The notes: generated from the sequence alone by a model not told the origin. Shown: positions 1 to 6,734, counted from the first letter of the stretch. The stretch is DNA of 9,390 bases from CAVRTJ01 sp964507185 (GCA_964507185.1 CAZDOY010000081.1:1-9390); one strand, 5' to 3'. Numbers and translations: made by a program.

Positions 1-636
1 CCCGCCGGTCGAGGGGTCCCGGCGCGGCACCACCAGCCCCTGCACGTCGCCGCCGCCGTCGAAGAGCCACTGGCCGTAGAGCATGTCGGTACCGGGCTTG
101 TATTCGGTGTCCACGGCGTTGGGCGAAAAGGGGTTGAAGAGGTCCATGGGGTGGAAGACCAGCCCCACACCCCACGTGAGCGCCTGGCGGCCGAGCCGGA
201 GCACCAGGTGGTCGCCGGCGTAGCCGACGAACAGGCGGTCGAAGCGCTGGGTGGCGAGGGTCTCGCCGGCCGCTCGGACCGTGCGGGTCAGGTCCCACCA
301 GGGACGCGCGGGCCGGGGCGCACCGTCCTCCGCGAACAGGTCCGTCAGCCGCGGTTCGAGCGCCACGGCGTCGCCGTGGCGGACCAGCGCCACGTACTGG
401 GCCTCGGCCTCGAAACGGCCGAAGCTTTCGGACCACTTGATCCGGAAAGAAAGGTCCTCGTCCTTCTGGCCGCGATGCCCGAACGCCGACTGAACGCTGC
501 CCGCGCCGCTGTCCGTCCCGATGACAATGCCCTTGAGTTCCAGATTCAGCGGGGACTGGGCCGCGAGCGGAACGCCCGCAGCCGCCAGAAACACACAGGC
601 CGCAACCGCGAGGGCCGTCCTACCGGACCGCTTCAT
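1..636 (-). CDS. Predicted outer-membrane beta-barrel protein, 3' part missing
   Basis: The first 212 codons of an exported protein are present; the gene runs off the left edge. Residues 1-26 form a clear Sec signal peptide: MKRSGR, then an alanine-rich hydrophobic core ending PLAA, with cleavage expected before Q27. The mature part shows alternating polar and aromatic segments such as FRIKWSESFGRFEAEAQYVA. A segment near residues 146-172 (LRLGRQALTWGVG, then DLFNPFSP) resembles porin-like or DUF1302-like barrels often found beside LolA-like proteins. The family call is from memory of such sequences and is tentative. The ATG lies inside the end of the ATPase gene (17-nt overlap), with GGAAAGG at 646-652 as a Shine-Dalgarno sequence 9 nt upstream, so translation is probably coupled. 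As last visible gene of the operon it is the natural outer-membrane partner of the ABC module. It could instead be a structural or receptor protein. Confidence 0.72.
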   Translation of the reverse strand, partial: MKRSGRTALAVAACVFLAAAGVPLAAQSPLNLELKGIVIGTDSGAGSVQSAFGHRGQKDEDLSFRIKWSESFGRFEAEAQYVALVRHGDAVALEPRLTDLFAEDGAPRPARPWWDLTRTVRAAGETLATQRFDRLFVGYAGDHLVLRLGRQALTWGVGLVFHPMDLFNPFSPNAVDTEYKPGTDMLYGQWLFDGGGDVQGLVVPRRDPSTGG

Positions 637-1309
637 CCCGCGCGACCTTTCCGTCCCTGAGTTCCACGTTGCGCCTCGTGCGTTCGATCATGCGGGGGTC
701 GTGGCTGGTCATGATAAACGTCGTCCCTTTCTCCTCGTTGAGCCTCGCGAAGAGGTCCATGAGGCTGAAGGCTGTGGCGCTGTCCAGGTTCGCCGTGGGT
801 TCGTCCGCCAGCACGACCGAGGGGTCGGACACGATGGCCCTCGCCACGGCGACGCGCTGCTGCTGTCCACCCGACAGCTTGGCGGGGCGGCGGTCACCCA
901 TCCCCTCCAGGCCGACCTGTTCGAGCATGGACGTGGCTTTCTTCCGCCGCTCTTTCCGCCCCGCACCCTGGAGCTGGAGGACGAACTCGATGTTCTCCAG
1001 CGCACTCAGGACGGGTATCAGGTTGTAGGCCTGGAAGACGAAGCCGATCTGACGGAGCCTCAGTTCGGCGAGCGCGGCCTTCTTCTGGTGATCGACGCGC
1101 CGCCCCGCGACGGCGATATCGCCGCGCGTCGGGCTGTCCAGTCCGCCGATGAGGTTGAGCAGCGTGGTCTTGCCGGAACCCGACGGCCCGGACAGGCTGA
1201 CGAATTCGCCGGGCGTCACGGCGAGGTCCACCTCGTCCACGGCGGTCACCTGGATGCCGTCCTCCCGGTAGACCTTGGTTACGTCGCGGCACGATACGAT
1301 CGATTCCAT
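620..1309 (-). CDS. LolD/MacB-type ABC transporter ATP-binding protein
   Basis: This is the cytoplasmic ATPase that should power the two permeases encoded just upstream. All ABC motifs are intact (numbering from the chosen start, 229 aa): Walker A GPSGSGKT at 41-48, Q-loop glutamine Q93 in GFVFQAYNL, signature LSGGQ at 145-149, Walker B VVLADE at 165-170, D-loop NLDS, and H-loop histidine H203 in TSHD. FQAYNLIPVLSALENIE is typical of the LolD/MacB (3.A.1.125/122) branch, and the length matches that family. The start at 1309 is preferred because GGGAGG (1314-1319) lies 4 nt upstream of it. An in-frame ATG at 1321 adds four residues but has no Shine-Dalgarno sequence. The upstream permease ends at 1332, leaving a gap of about 20 nt, the only place in the operon where genes do not overlap. 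The ATPase is separate from the permeases, unlike fused MacB. Confidence 0.93.
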   Translation of the reverse strand: MESIVSCRDVTKVYREDGIQVTAVDEVDLAVTPGEFVSLSGPSGSGKTTLLNLIGGLDSPTRGDIAVAGRRVDHQKKAALAELRLRQIGFVFQAYNLIPVLSALENIEFVLQLQGAGRKERRKKATSMLEQVGLEGMGDRRPAKLSGGQQQRVAVARAIVSDPSVVLADEPTANLDSATAFSLMDLFARLNEEKGTTFIMTSHDPRMIERTRRNVELRDGKVARDEAVR

Positions 1310-1331
1310 GAGACCTCCCATCAGCAGGGGG

Positions 1332-2558
1332 CTAAGTCCTGTTCATCACGTCCGTGGGCAAACCTCGGGCGGCCCGCCACGCCGGATAGAGCGTCACCAG
1401 CGTTCCCATGACCCAGACGAAGAGGGCGGGCCAGATCAGTTCCCCCTGCGACACGCGCGGGTAAAGGGTCCGGCCTCCGCCGAACCATTCCGACCCGGCG
1501 CTCAGCCCGCCGAGGTGGATGCCGTTGTGGAAGGCGAGCACGAGCCCCCCGCCCAGGGCCGTACCCGCCAGCACGCCGATCCCCATGGTGATCGCCGATT
1601 CGAGCAGCACCTCGACGAGGATGCCCCGGGGCTTCATGCCCAGGGCCTGCAGCAGACCGAGTTCCCGCGTGCGCTCCATGACCGCCATAAGCAGGACGTT
1701 CACGAGGCCGAAAGCGAGGGCGATGAACATGACGACGGTCCAGAGCTGGATGAAGCCGTCGTTCATCTTGAGGAGCGCGCGGGTGAAAGGAATCAGGTCC
1801 TTCCAGCCCTTGATGTCCAACTGTGGCGCCACGCGGCGGAGCGTCCTCAGGAATCCCGGCAGCACGGACCGGTCGTGGAGCATGAAGGAGATCTCCGAAA
1901 TCTTCGATCCGAGGCCAAGCTGGCCTTGGGCCTGGCGCAGGCCGAGAAAGACGTAGCGCATCTCGGTGGACCGCGCGGAGGCCGCGTAGATGCCGACCAC
2001 CTTGTAGCCGAGTTCGGACATGCCCCCGTGAAGGTCCTTGCTCATGAGGACCACGCGCTTTCCCAGGCCCGTCTGGAGCCTCTCCGCTAGATGGTGGCCC
2101 AGCACGATGCCCCTGTCGTCCGGCCCGGACAGTTGGCGGCCCTTCCGGATGGCGCCGTCGATGAAGGACAGCCCGCGCTCGGCCTCCGGGTCGACGCCCA
2201 CCAGCGTGACGGGCAGGCTCGCCCGTTCGCTCATCACCACGCCGGGCACGCGTACGCGCTCCGCCCAGGCTGACACCTCGGGCGAGCCCTTTATCGTCTT
2301 GACGAGCGATGCCGGTGGCTCGAAGGACCGCGTGACGTCGGGATCGTCCAGGTAGCCCGGCGAGTGCACCTGGCCGTCGCCCGTCAGGGTGACCAGCGCG
2401 CTGTTCAACATGCTGTCGGACCAGGCGTTCAGGATGGCGCTCATGAGCACCATGGACCCCACGCCCACGGCGATGGCCGAGAGCAGGATCAGCGTCCTGC
2501 GGCCGTGCCGCCAGATGTTGCGCCAGGCGAGGGGCAGGAGAAGGGCCAGCGTCTTCAT
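1332..2558 (-). CDS. LolC/LolE-type ABC transporter permease (second of a pair)
   Basis: This 408-aa inner-membrane permease belongs to the FtsX/MacB-like superfamily. A basic start (AWRNIWRHGRRT) leads into a first membrane segment at about 22-44. A periplasmic MacB_PCD-like domain follows (about 45-270, with VTLVGVDPEAE and GRQLSG). Three C-terminal membrane segments lie at about 273-294, 319-343 and 374-393. The loop ERTRELGLLQALGMKP at about 295-310, following the second segment, is the usual ATPase-contact region. The length and four-segment layout match LolC and LolE (about 400 aa), not the shorter cell-division FtsX. The start overlaps the stop of the preceding permease by 4 nt (ATGA). 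It resembles that neighbour throughout (YLDDP against FLDDP, MAVMERTRE in both), so the two look like a duplicated pair forming a heterodimer with the ATPase. Cargo is unknown; lipoprotein or lipid extraction is inferred from the family. Confidence 0.9.
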   Translation of the reverse strand: MKTLALLLPLAWRNIWRHGRRTLILLSAIAVGVGSMVLMSAILNAWSDSMLNSALVTLTGDGQVHSPGYLDDPDVTRSFEPPASLVKTIKGSPEVSAWAERVRVPGVVMSERASLPVTLVGVDPEAERGLSFIDGAIRKGRQLSGPDDRGIVLGHHLAERLQTGLGKRVVLMSKDLHGGMSELGYKVVGIYAASARSTEMRYVFLGLRQAQGQLGLGSKISEISFMLHDRSVLPGFLRTLRRVAPQLDIKGWKDLIPFTRALLKMNDGFIQLWTVVMFIALAFGLVNVLLMAVMERTRELGLLQALGMKPRGILVEVLLESAITMGIGVLAGTALGGGLVLAFHNGIHLGGLSAGSEWFGGGRTLYPRVSQGELIWPALFVWVMGTLVTLYPAWRAARGLPTDVMNRT

Positions 2559-3778
2559 GCTTCCGTCCTCAAGGCCGCCACGGGATCCAGCCTGCGCGCG
2601 CGAAGGGCCGGATAGAGGCCCATCAGAAACACGAAGAAGCTGATGACCGCTGGGCCGGCCAGTAGCGACAGGGGCGTGATGGCGGGATAGACGACCGCGG
2701 GAAGGCCCCAGCGGGAAAAGAGCGTCTCGCTGCCCTGAAAGGTGATGCCGTGGACCACGAAGTACTCCGTGACGCCGAAGCCCAGTCCGATGCCGAAGGC
2801 CATGCCGAGGAGGATAAGGAAGATCGTCTCGACCCAGACCGTCAGCCCGATGCGTCCGGGGCTCATGCCGAGGCTGAGCATGAGGCCGAACTCCCGTGTC
2901 CGCTCCATGACCGCCATGAGCATGGTGTTCAGGATCGTGAAGACGACCACGACCAGAAGCGCGAGGTAGACGAGCGACGAGCTGGTGGCGTCCAGTTCGA
3001 TGGCCTGCTTCAGCCCCGGCACCAGCTTATCCCACTGCCGCACCACCAGGCCCCGCGGTGCGACGAGCGATTCCATGCGCGGCACCAGCCGGTGCAGCGC
3101 GCCGAGCGAGCCGGCGGTGATGACGATGGCGTGGGCCGTGTCGCCCATGTGGAAGGCGGACCGGAAGGTGTCAAGGGGGATCTCCGCCAGTTGCCGGTCC
3201 ATGGCGTCAAGCCCAGTCGAGAAAAAGCCCGACACCTTCAGGGAAGCCGCGGCGATGGTCCCGTCGCGCGCCATGCCGATGAGGGTCAGCCTGTCTCCGA
3301 TCCCCGCCTTGAGATTGCGAGCGAGGACGTTCCCGATGACGATCTCGTTCGGCGCCTCCGGCGACAGGTAGCGTCCGCGTTTGATCATGCCCGGCAGCGT
3401 CGAGACCTTCAGCTCGGCCGACGGCTGGACTCCGACGACCTCGGCGCCAACGCTGACCTGCCCCTTCGACAGGAGCGCGAAGCCCTGCGCCCGGATCGCC
3501 GTGTCTTTCACGCCGGGCACCTCGTTCACCCTGGCCGCGAGAGCCTCGGGATCGTCGAAGACCTTCTTGAGTTCCGGGTCGTCCAGAAACCCCGGGCGCT
3601 GGATCTGGGCGTAGCCGTCCAGGATGCCCAGGCTTCTGACGATCATGGTCCCGTACACGCCCTGCTGGAGGGAGAGCATGAAGATGGTCACCGCCGCCGC
3701 GAAACCGATGGCCAGGAGGCTGAAAATCGTGCGTCTCGGCTGGCGCCACAGGTTGCGCCAGGCCATGGCCACTATCAT
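2555..3778 (-). CDS. LolC/LolE-type ABC transporter permease (first of a pair)
   Basis: This 407-aa inner-membrane protein has the same architecture as the next gene. The N-terminus is basic (MAWRNLWRQPRRT), followed by a membrane segment at about 17-37. A periplasmic MacB_PCD-like domain spans about 38-265, with EVVGVQPSAE, GRYLSPEAPNEIVIG and a long soluble stretch. Further membrane segments lie at about 268-291, 316-340 and 371-392. The ERTREFGLMLSLGMSP loop (about 292-307) is the FtsX-family hallmark that couples to the ATPase. The C-terminus LDPVAALRTE is also common in this family. The ATG at 3778 overlaps the stop of the LolA-like gene (AAATGA), with GGGAG a few bases upstream inside that gene. 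An internal ATG at residue 5 is a possible alternative start. With the neighbouring permease and ATPase it should form a LolCDE-like complex; the substrate cannot be read from sequence. Confidence 0.9.
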   Translation of the reverse strand: MIVAMAWRNLWRQPRRTIFSLLAIGFAAAVTIFMLSLQQGVYGTMIVRSLGILDGYAQIQRPGFLDDPELKKVFDDPEALAARVNEVPGVKDTAIRAQGFALLSKGQVSVGAEVVGVQPSAELKVSTLPGMIKRGRYLSPEAPNEIVIGNVLARNLKAGIGDRLTLIGMARDGTIAAASLKVSGFFSTGLDAMDRQLAEIPLDTFRSAFHMGDTAHAIVITAGSLGALHRLVPRMESLVAPRGLVVRQWDKLVPGLKQAIELDATSSSLVYLALLVVVVFTILNTMLMAVMERTREFGLMLSLGMSPGRIGLTVWVETIFLILLGMAFGIGLGFGVTEYFVVHGITFQGSETLFSRWGLPAVVYPAITPLSLLAGPAVISFFVFLMGLYPALRARRLDPVAALRTEA

Positions 3779-4539
3779 TTAGGCTCCCAATGCCTCGGGT
3801 TTCTGAGGTTCGACAGAGAAAATACGAACTTCGGGATTGTCACGTCGAAAGTCCCCTTGAGGTAGCGGATCTCGGTCCACTGGCCGTCTTTGTCCAGGGG
3901 CCGCATGCGCAGTTCCGTCACGTAGGGGCGCCCGCCGAGCCTCCCGATCTTCTGCGCGGTCAACCGTTTGAGCGGCTTCATGTCCTGGTCGTAATAGGTT
4001 TCCACGAGGATCAGGTGGTCGTCGCGGATCTTCAGGACCTGCTTGCCCCACACCACCGGCGCGTTGGCTTTCGGAAGGGCTTCGATGACGTAGACCTCGT
4101 GCCCGTCCTTTTTCTCGACGTCCGTTATCTTCAGGGTGTAGTCCTGGAGGATCTGTTCCGACTTGGCCAGGTCGTTGTACGAGAAGTCGGACCCCATCCA
4201 GCTCTGGGCCATCATGTTCATGGGCAGTTTGATGACCTGGTTCAGCTTGGGCGTGAACATCCACATGGCGTCGCCAAGTTTGAGCGTCGCGTTGCCCGCG
4301 TCGCCCGCCGGCGCCGTGAACCGCACAAGGGCGTCGTCGTCCCCCCGCGTCCAGGAGGTCATGGACATGGTCCGGTCCCATTTCGGGCGGTGGATGGTCA
4401 TGGTGATGGTGGTGTAGGACGACGCGCCCCGCCACTGCGTCATGGCGGCCCGCACCACGGCCGTCGCGTCGGGACGCGGCGCGGCGGCGAGGCCGGGCAG
4501 GGCGACGCAGAGGACGAGGAGAACCTTAATGTTCTTCAT
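3775..4539 (-). CDS. LolA-like outer membrane lipoprotein-sorting family protein (periplasmic)
   Basis: This 254-aa protein has an N-terminal Sec signal peptide (MKNIKVLLVLCVALPGLAAA, residues 1-20). The mature part matches the LolA_like family (COG2834 / PF17131 type) by eye: RTMSMTSW near 56-63, LKLGDAMWMFTPKLNQ near 86-101, IKLPMNMM near 103-110 and the hallmark QSWMGSDFSYNDLAK at 112-126. Family members are expected to form an unclosed beta-barrel that holds a lipidated or hydrophobic ligand in the periplasm. C11 sits in the signal core as LVLC and lacks a small residue before it, so this is probably not a lipoprotein. Its ATG overlaps the tetR stop by 4 nt, with GGAG 6 nt upstream, and its own stop overlaps the first permease start. 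Position beside a LolCDE-like pump suggests it accepts cargo released by that pump. That role, and the cargo, are inferred. Confidence 0.87.
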   Translation of the reverse strand: MKNIKVLLVLCVALPGLAAAPRPDATAVVRAAMTQWRGASSYTTITMTIHRPKWDRTMSMTSWTRGDDDALVRFTAPAGDAGNATLKLGDAMWMFTPKLNQVIKLPMNMMAQSWMGSDFSYNDLAKSEQILQDYTLKITDVEKKDGHEVYVIEALPKANAPVVWGKQVLKIRDDHLILVETYYDQDMKPLKRLTAQKIGRLGGRPYVTELRMRPLDKDGQWTEIRYLKGTFDVTIPKFVFSLSNLRNPRHWEPK

Positions 4540-5159
4540 TGTTCACTCCGGTTAACTTTCTCGATACCCGCCAGAAAGGTATCCATGAAATGTTCGACGA
4601 TCGACGCTGGATCGAGGTCCGGGTCGAAGTGGTACTGCAGGAACATCCCGTCGAACGCCCCGACGACCATGGCCGCCAGCGCCTCCAGGTCGAGGTCCTC
4701 GCGAAACTCGCCGTTCGCTTGGCCTTCCCGGAAGATCTCCACGACGACTTCGCGGTAGCCTTCGTACATTTCCCGCATGACCTTGAAGAGGCCCTCGCGC
4801 TGTCGCGCCTGGCTCGCCTCCGACCAGAATTCCATGGTGAGCGGGAAGAGCTCCCAATTCGCGAGGATGACCTGCACGGTGCCCCGTCCGAACGCCCTCA
4901 GGCTCTCCCCGGCCGTCGCCCCTTCGCGGGCGGCCGGCGCCGCGGACTGTAGCGACTCGCGGCAGAACCACTCGAACACGGCCAGGAAGAGGGACTCCTT
5001 GCTGTCGAAATATTCGTAGATCGTCCCCTTCCCCACATCCGCCCGGCGGGCCACCTCGGCCATGGTCGTGCGCTTGAAGCCCCGCTCCGAAAAGACTTTC
5101 GCCGCGGCCTCCAGCAGCTTGTCCCGTTTTTGTGTCCTGTCCACCGAACGTGCCGTCAC
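4536..5159 (-). CDS. TetR/AcrR-family transcriptional repressor, probable autoregulator of the operon
   Basis: This is a 207-aa TetR-family regulator. The N-terminal DNA-binding domain spans about residues 11-57: LLEAAAKVFSERGFKRTTM, then the helix-turn-helix ending in GKGTIYEYFDSKESL at 43-57, the family hallmark. The rest is an all-helical ligand-binding and dimerisation domain (FEWFCRES..., ILANWELFPLTMEFW, ALAAMVVGAFDGMFLQYHFD), of usual length. A GTG start at 5159 is preferred because GGGAG at 5165-5169 lies 5 nt upstream. The frame stays open to an ATG at 5282, but those 41 extra codons would cross the -10 box, -35 box and palindromic operator and look non-coding. The gene is first in the operon and overlaps the LolA-like gene by 4 nt. 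The effector is unknown; by family habit it may be the transported compound or a related hydrophobic molecule. Confidence 0.92.
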   Translation of the reverse strand: MTARSVDRTQKRDKLLEAAAKVFSERGFKRTTMAEVARRADVGKGTIYEYFDSKESLFLAVFEWFCRESLQSAAPAAREGATAGESLRAFGRGTVQVILANWELFPLTMEFWSEASQARQREGLFKVMREMYEGYREVVVEIFREGQANGEFREDLDLEALAAMVVGAFDGMFLQYHFDPDLDPASIVEHFMDTFLAGIEKVNRSEQ

Positions 5160-5164
5160 AGATT

Positions 5165-5169
5165 CTCCC
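5165..5169 (-). promoter_or_regulatory. Shine-Dalgarno sequence that fixes the tetR GTG start
   Basis: The minus strand reads GGGAG here, 5 nt before the GTG at 5159. It sits between the operator palindrome and the start codon, and it supports the GTG over the upstream in-frame ATG at 5282. Confidence 0.7.
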
Positions 5170-5199
5170 GATAACTGACCGACCGGTCGGTCAGTTATC
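5170..5199. promoter_or_regulatory. TetR operator: perfect 30-bp palindrome
   Basis: Every one of the 15 base pairs on each side of the centre (between 5184 and 5185) is symmetric. The left half-site is GATAACTGACCGACC and the right half is its exact reverse complement. The core TGACCGACCGGTCGGTCA is the classic operator type of many TetR-family repressors. It starts directly after the -10 box of the tetR promoter and ends against the Shine-Dalgarno sequence, so a bound repressor would block transcription initiation. The transcript may also fold this stretch into a hairpin next to the ribosome-binding site. Confidence 0.93.
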
Positions 5200-5228
5200 A
5201 ACTTAGGACCTTCGGAGCGGGCTGTCAA
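5200..5228 (-). promoter_or_regulatory. Sigma-70-type promoter of the tetR-ABC operon
   Basis: On the minus strand there is a consensus -35 box TTGACA (5223-5228), a 17-nt spacer and a weaker -10 box TAAGTT (5200-5205, three of six consensus bases). Transcription would start near 5193, inside the operator palindrome, giving a leader of about 35 nt before the GTG. The perfect -35, ideal spacing and position relative to the operator make this convincing, although the -10 is weak and no start site has been mapped. Confidence 0.72.
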
Positions 5229-5254
5229 GGGGGCGCGTGTGAGCGCGGTGACCA

Positions 5255-5270
5255 AGTGATCGAGTGATCG
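5255..5270. repeat. Two tandem copies of AGTGATCG
   Basis: Two exact 8-bp copies lie head to tail, followed by a partial third (AGTCGAGG). They sit about 27 bp upstream of the tetR -35 box. They may be chance or a weak regulatory site. Confidence 0.5.
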
Positions 5271-5453
5271 AGTCGAGGGCATTTTTTCGAAATAACATAG
5301 TGCGGCTAACCCAAATCGAAATCGAAACTAGAGCACCCGGCCACCAGGAATTCGGATGTCACATCCTTTCGATAGCGGTACCGATACCTGGATGGATGTG
5401 GAAGCCTCCGCGCTCTTCGCGTCACCCCGGGAGTAGATCCGCAGGACAGGGTT

Positions 5454-5459
5454 TATACT
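5454..5459 (+). promoter_or_regulatory. Candidate -10 box for the aldo/keto reductase gene
   Basis: TATACT matches five of six bases of TATAAT and sits about 75 nt upstream of the ATG at 5535. No recognisable -35 box lies 15-19 nt upstream (the sequence there is near GGAGTAGATC). Either an activator is needed, another sigma factor is used, or the match is accidental. Confidence 0.3.
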
Positions 5460-5534
5460 ATTCCCTTCCAGTGCGGCGACCCTGTACAACGGACGGACAA
5501 CGTCCCGTATGCGCCCCACCGACGGAGGCCGACC

Positions 5535-6698
5535 ATGCATTACAGGACATTCCCCGGCATTCCCGACCTGCCCGTCTCCATCCTCGGCTTCGGCTGCATG
5601 CGTTTGCCCCTCCTCGACGACGACCCTTCACACATCGACGAAGAGCGTTCCACCCGGCTCCTCCGCGAGGCGGTCGATGCGGGCGTCAACTACGTCGATA
5701 CGGCCTATCCCTACCACGGCGGCCAGAGCGAGCCCTTCGTCGGCCGCGCCCTCAAGAACGGTTACCGGGCGCGCGTCCAGCTCGCGACCAAGTGTCCAAC
5801 GTGGGCCGTACGGGCGGAGGGGGACTGGGAACGGTATCTCGACGAGCAACTGATGCGCCTCCAGACGAACTGGGTCGATTTCTACCTTCTCCACGCCCTC
5901 AACGGGGAGCGATGGGAAACCGTGAAGCGCCTCGACGGCCTCGTAGCCCTCGACCGCGCCAGAAACGACCGACGGATAAGGTGCGCGGGGTTCTCCTTCC
6001 ACGGGTCGCCCGAGGCCTTTGCGGAGATAATCGAGGGCTACGACTGGGACTTCTGTCAGATTCAGCTCAACCTGTTGGACGTCGATTTCCAGGCGGGTCT
6101 GAACGGCTTGCGCCTGGCCGCTTCCAGAGAGGTGGGCGTGATCGTCATGGAACCCCTCCGCGGCGGGCTCCTCGCCAGAGAACAACCGGGACCGGTGCGG
6201 GAGATGTACCGGCGAAGCGACAGATCCTGGTCGCCCGCCGAGTGGGCCTGGCGCTGGGTGTGGCACCAGCCGGAAGTCGTCACGGCCCTCTCGGGTATGA
6301 ACACGGTTGAACAGCTCCGGGAAAACCTGGCCATAGCCGACCTCGCAGAACCCGGCGCCTTGACCGGTACCGATCTCAGCCTTGCTGAGGAGGTCCGCAA
6401 CTATTATCTGGGGCGCATGAAGGTTCCCTGCACGACCTGCGGCTACTGCGTGCCCTGCCCGAACGGCGTTTCCATCCCGGACGTCTTCTCTATGGTCAAT
6501 ACCGCCGCCATGTTCGACGCATACGAGGCCACGTCGAGGCTCTACAAAGGTATGCTGGTTTCGAACGGCCGGGGCGCAGACGCCTGCGTCGAGTGTGGCG
6601 AGTGCGAGCCCAGGTGCCCGCAGGCCATCCCCATCCCCGAGGCCCTCAACGAGGCCCACGCCTTGCTCGGGGAGAAGGCTACGTCGATCGTGAAGTGA
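5535..6698 (+). CDS. Aldo/keto reductase with C-terminal [4Fe-4S] ferredoxin-like domain
   Basis: This 387-aa predicted cytoplasmic oxidoreductase begins with an aldo/keto reductase TIM-barrel (about 1-285). The catalytic tetrad is complete: D55 and Y60 in VDTAYPYHGG, K86 in LATKCP and H120 in YLLHAL. FGCMRLPLLD at the N-terminus is typical of the iron-sulfur aldo/keto reductase group. The C-terminal part carries two cysteine motifs: C299, C302, C305, C308 (CX2CX2CX2CP) and C351, C354, C357, C361 (CX2CX2CX3CP). These could hold two [4Fe-4S] clusters, so electrons may pass to or from ferredoxin-type partners as well as NAD(P)H. The ATG at 5535 has GGAGG 6 nt upstream. The gene stands alone, diverging from the tetR operon and converging on the phosphatase gene 36 bp away. 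Substrate is unknown. Confidence 0.93.
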   Translation: MHYRTFPGIPDLPVSILGFGCMRLPLLDDDPSHIDEERSTRLLREAVDAGVNYVDTAYPYHGGQSEPFVGRALKNGYRARVQLATKCPTWAVRAEGDWERYLDEQLMRLQTNWVDFYLLHALNGERWETVKRLDGLVALDRARNDRRIRCAGFSFHGSPEAFAEIIEGYDWDFCQIQLNLLDVDFQAGLNGLRLAASREVGVIVMEPLRGGLLAREQPGPVREMYRRSDRSWSPAEWAWRWVWHQPEVVTALSGMNTVEQLRENLAIADLAEPGALTGTDLSLAEEVRNYYLGRMKVPCTTCGYCVPCPNGVSIPDVFSMVNTAAMFDAYEATSRLYKGMLVSNGRGADACVECGECEPRCPQAIPIPEALNEAHALLGEKATSIVK

Positions 6699-6734
6699 CG
6701 GGATGCAGGAGCAGGCGGCGAAAGACCGGCGCCC

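Larger units (their letters stand above)
5229..5534. other. Intergenic region between the tetR promoter and the reductase gene
   Basis: These 306 bp lie between two divergent genes and show no convincing coding frame. Visible contents are a tandem AGTGATCG doublet (5255-5270), a short AAATCG doublet near 5311-5323, a T6 run at 5282-5287, and a -10-like TATACT at 5454-5459. The middle is visibly less GC-rich than the flanking genes, as expected for regulatory DNA. Confidence 0.6.

Noticed and set aside
521..3865. Long plus-strand open frames opposite the ABC operon (for example 521-1411, 1275-2090, 2750-3865)
   Set aside because: They are antisense to genes with intact family motifs. Their predicted proteins are rich in Arg, Asp, Glu, His and Pro with no domain character, as expected for high-GC shadow frames.
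4477..4539. Lipobox in the LolA-like protein (C11)
   Set aside because: The residues before the cysteine are LVL, without the required small residue at -1, and a normal signal peptidase I site (AAA) follows, so a lipoprotein is unlikely.
5160..5282. N-terminal extension of TetR to the ATG at 5282
   Set aside because: It would place coding sequence across the -35 box, -10 box and operator. The added 41 residues are not family-like, and the GTG at 5159 has a well-spaced Shine-Dalgarno sequence.
5264..5290. T6 run at 5282-5287 as an intrinsic terminator on the plus strand
   Set aside because: No good stem precedes it and no plus-strand gene upstream needs ending here.
5628..6659. 343-codon minus-strand open frame opposite the aldo/keto reductase
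   Set aside because: The plus-strand frame has a complete catalytic tetrad, iron-sulfur cysteines and a good ribosome-binding site; the antisense frame has no recognisable domain.
6699..6734. Possible bidirectional terminator between the convergent reductase and phosphatase genes
   Set aside because: The 36-bp gap contains no stable hairpin followed by a T-run on either strand; only a 4-bp stem (CCTC/GAGG) is seen just inside the phosphatase gene.
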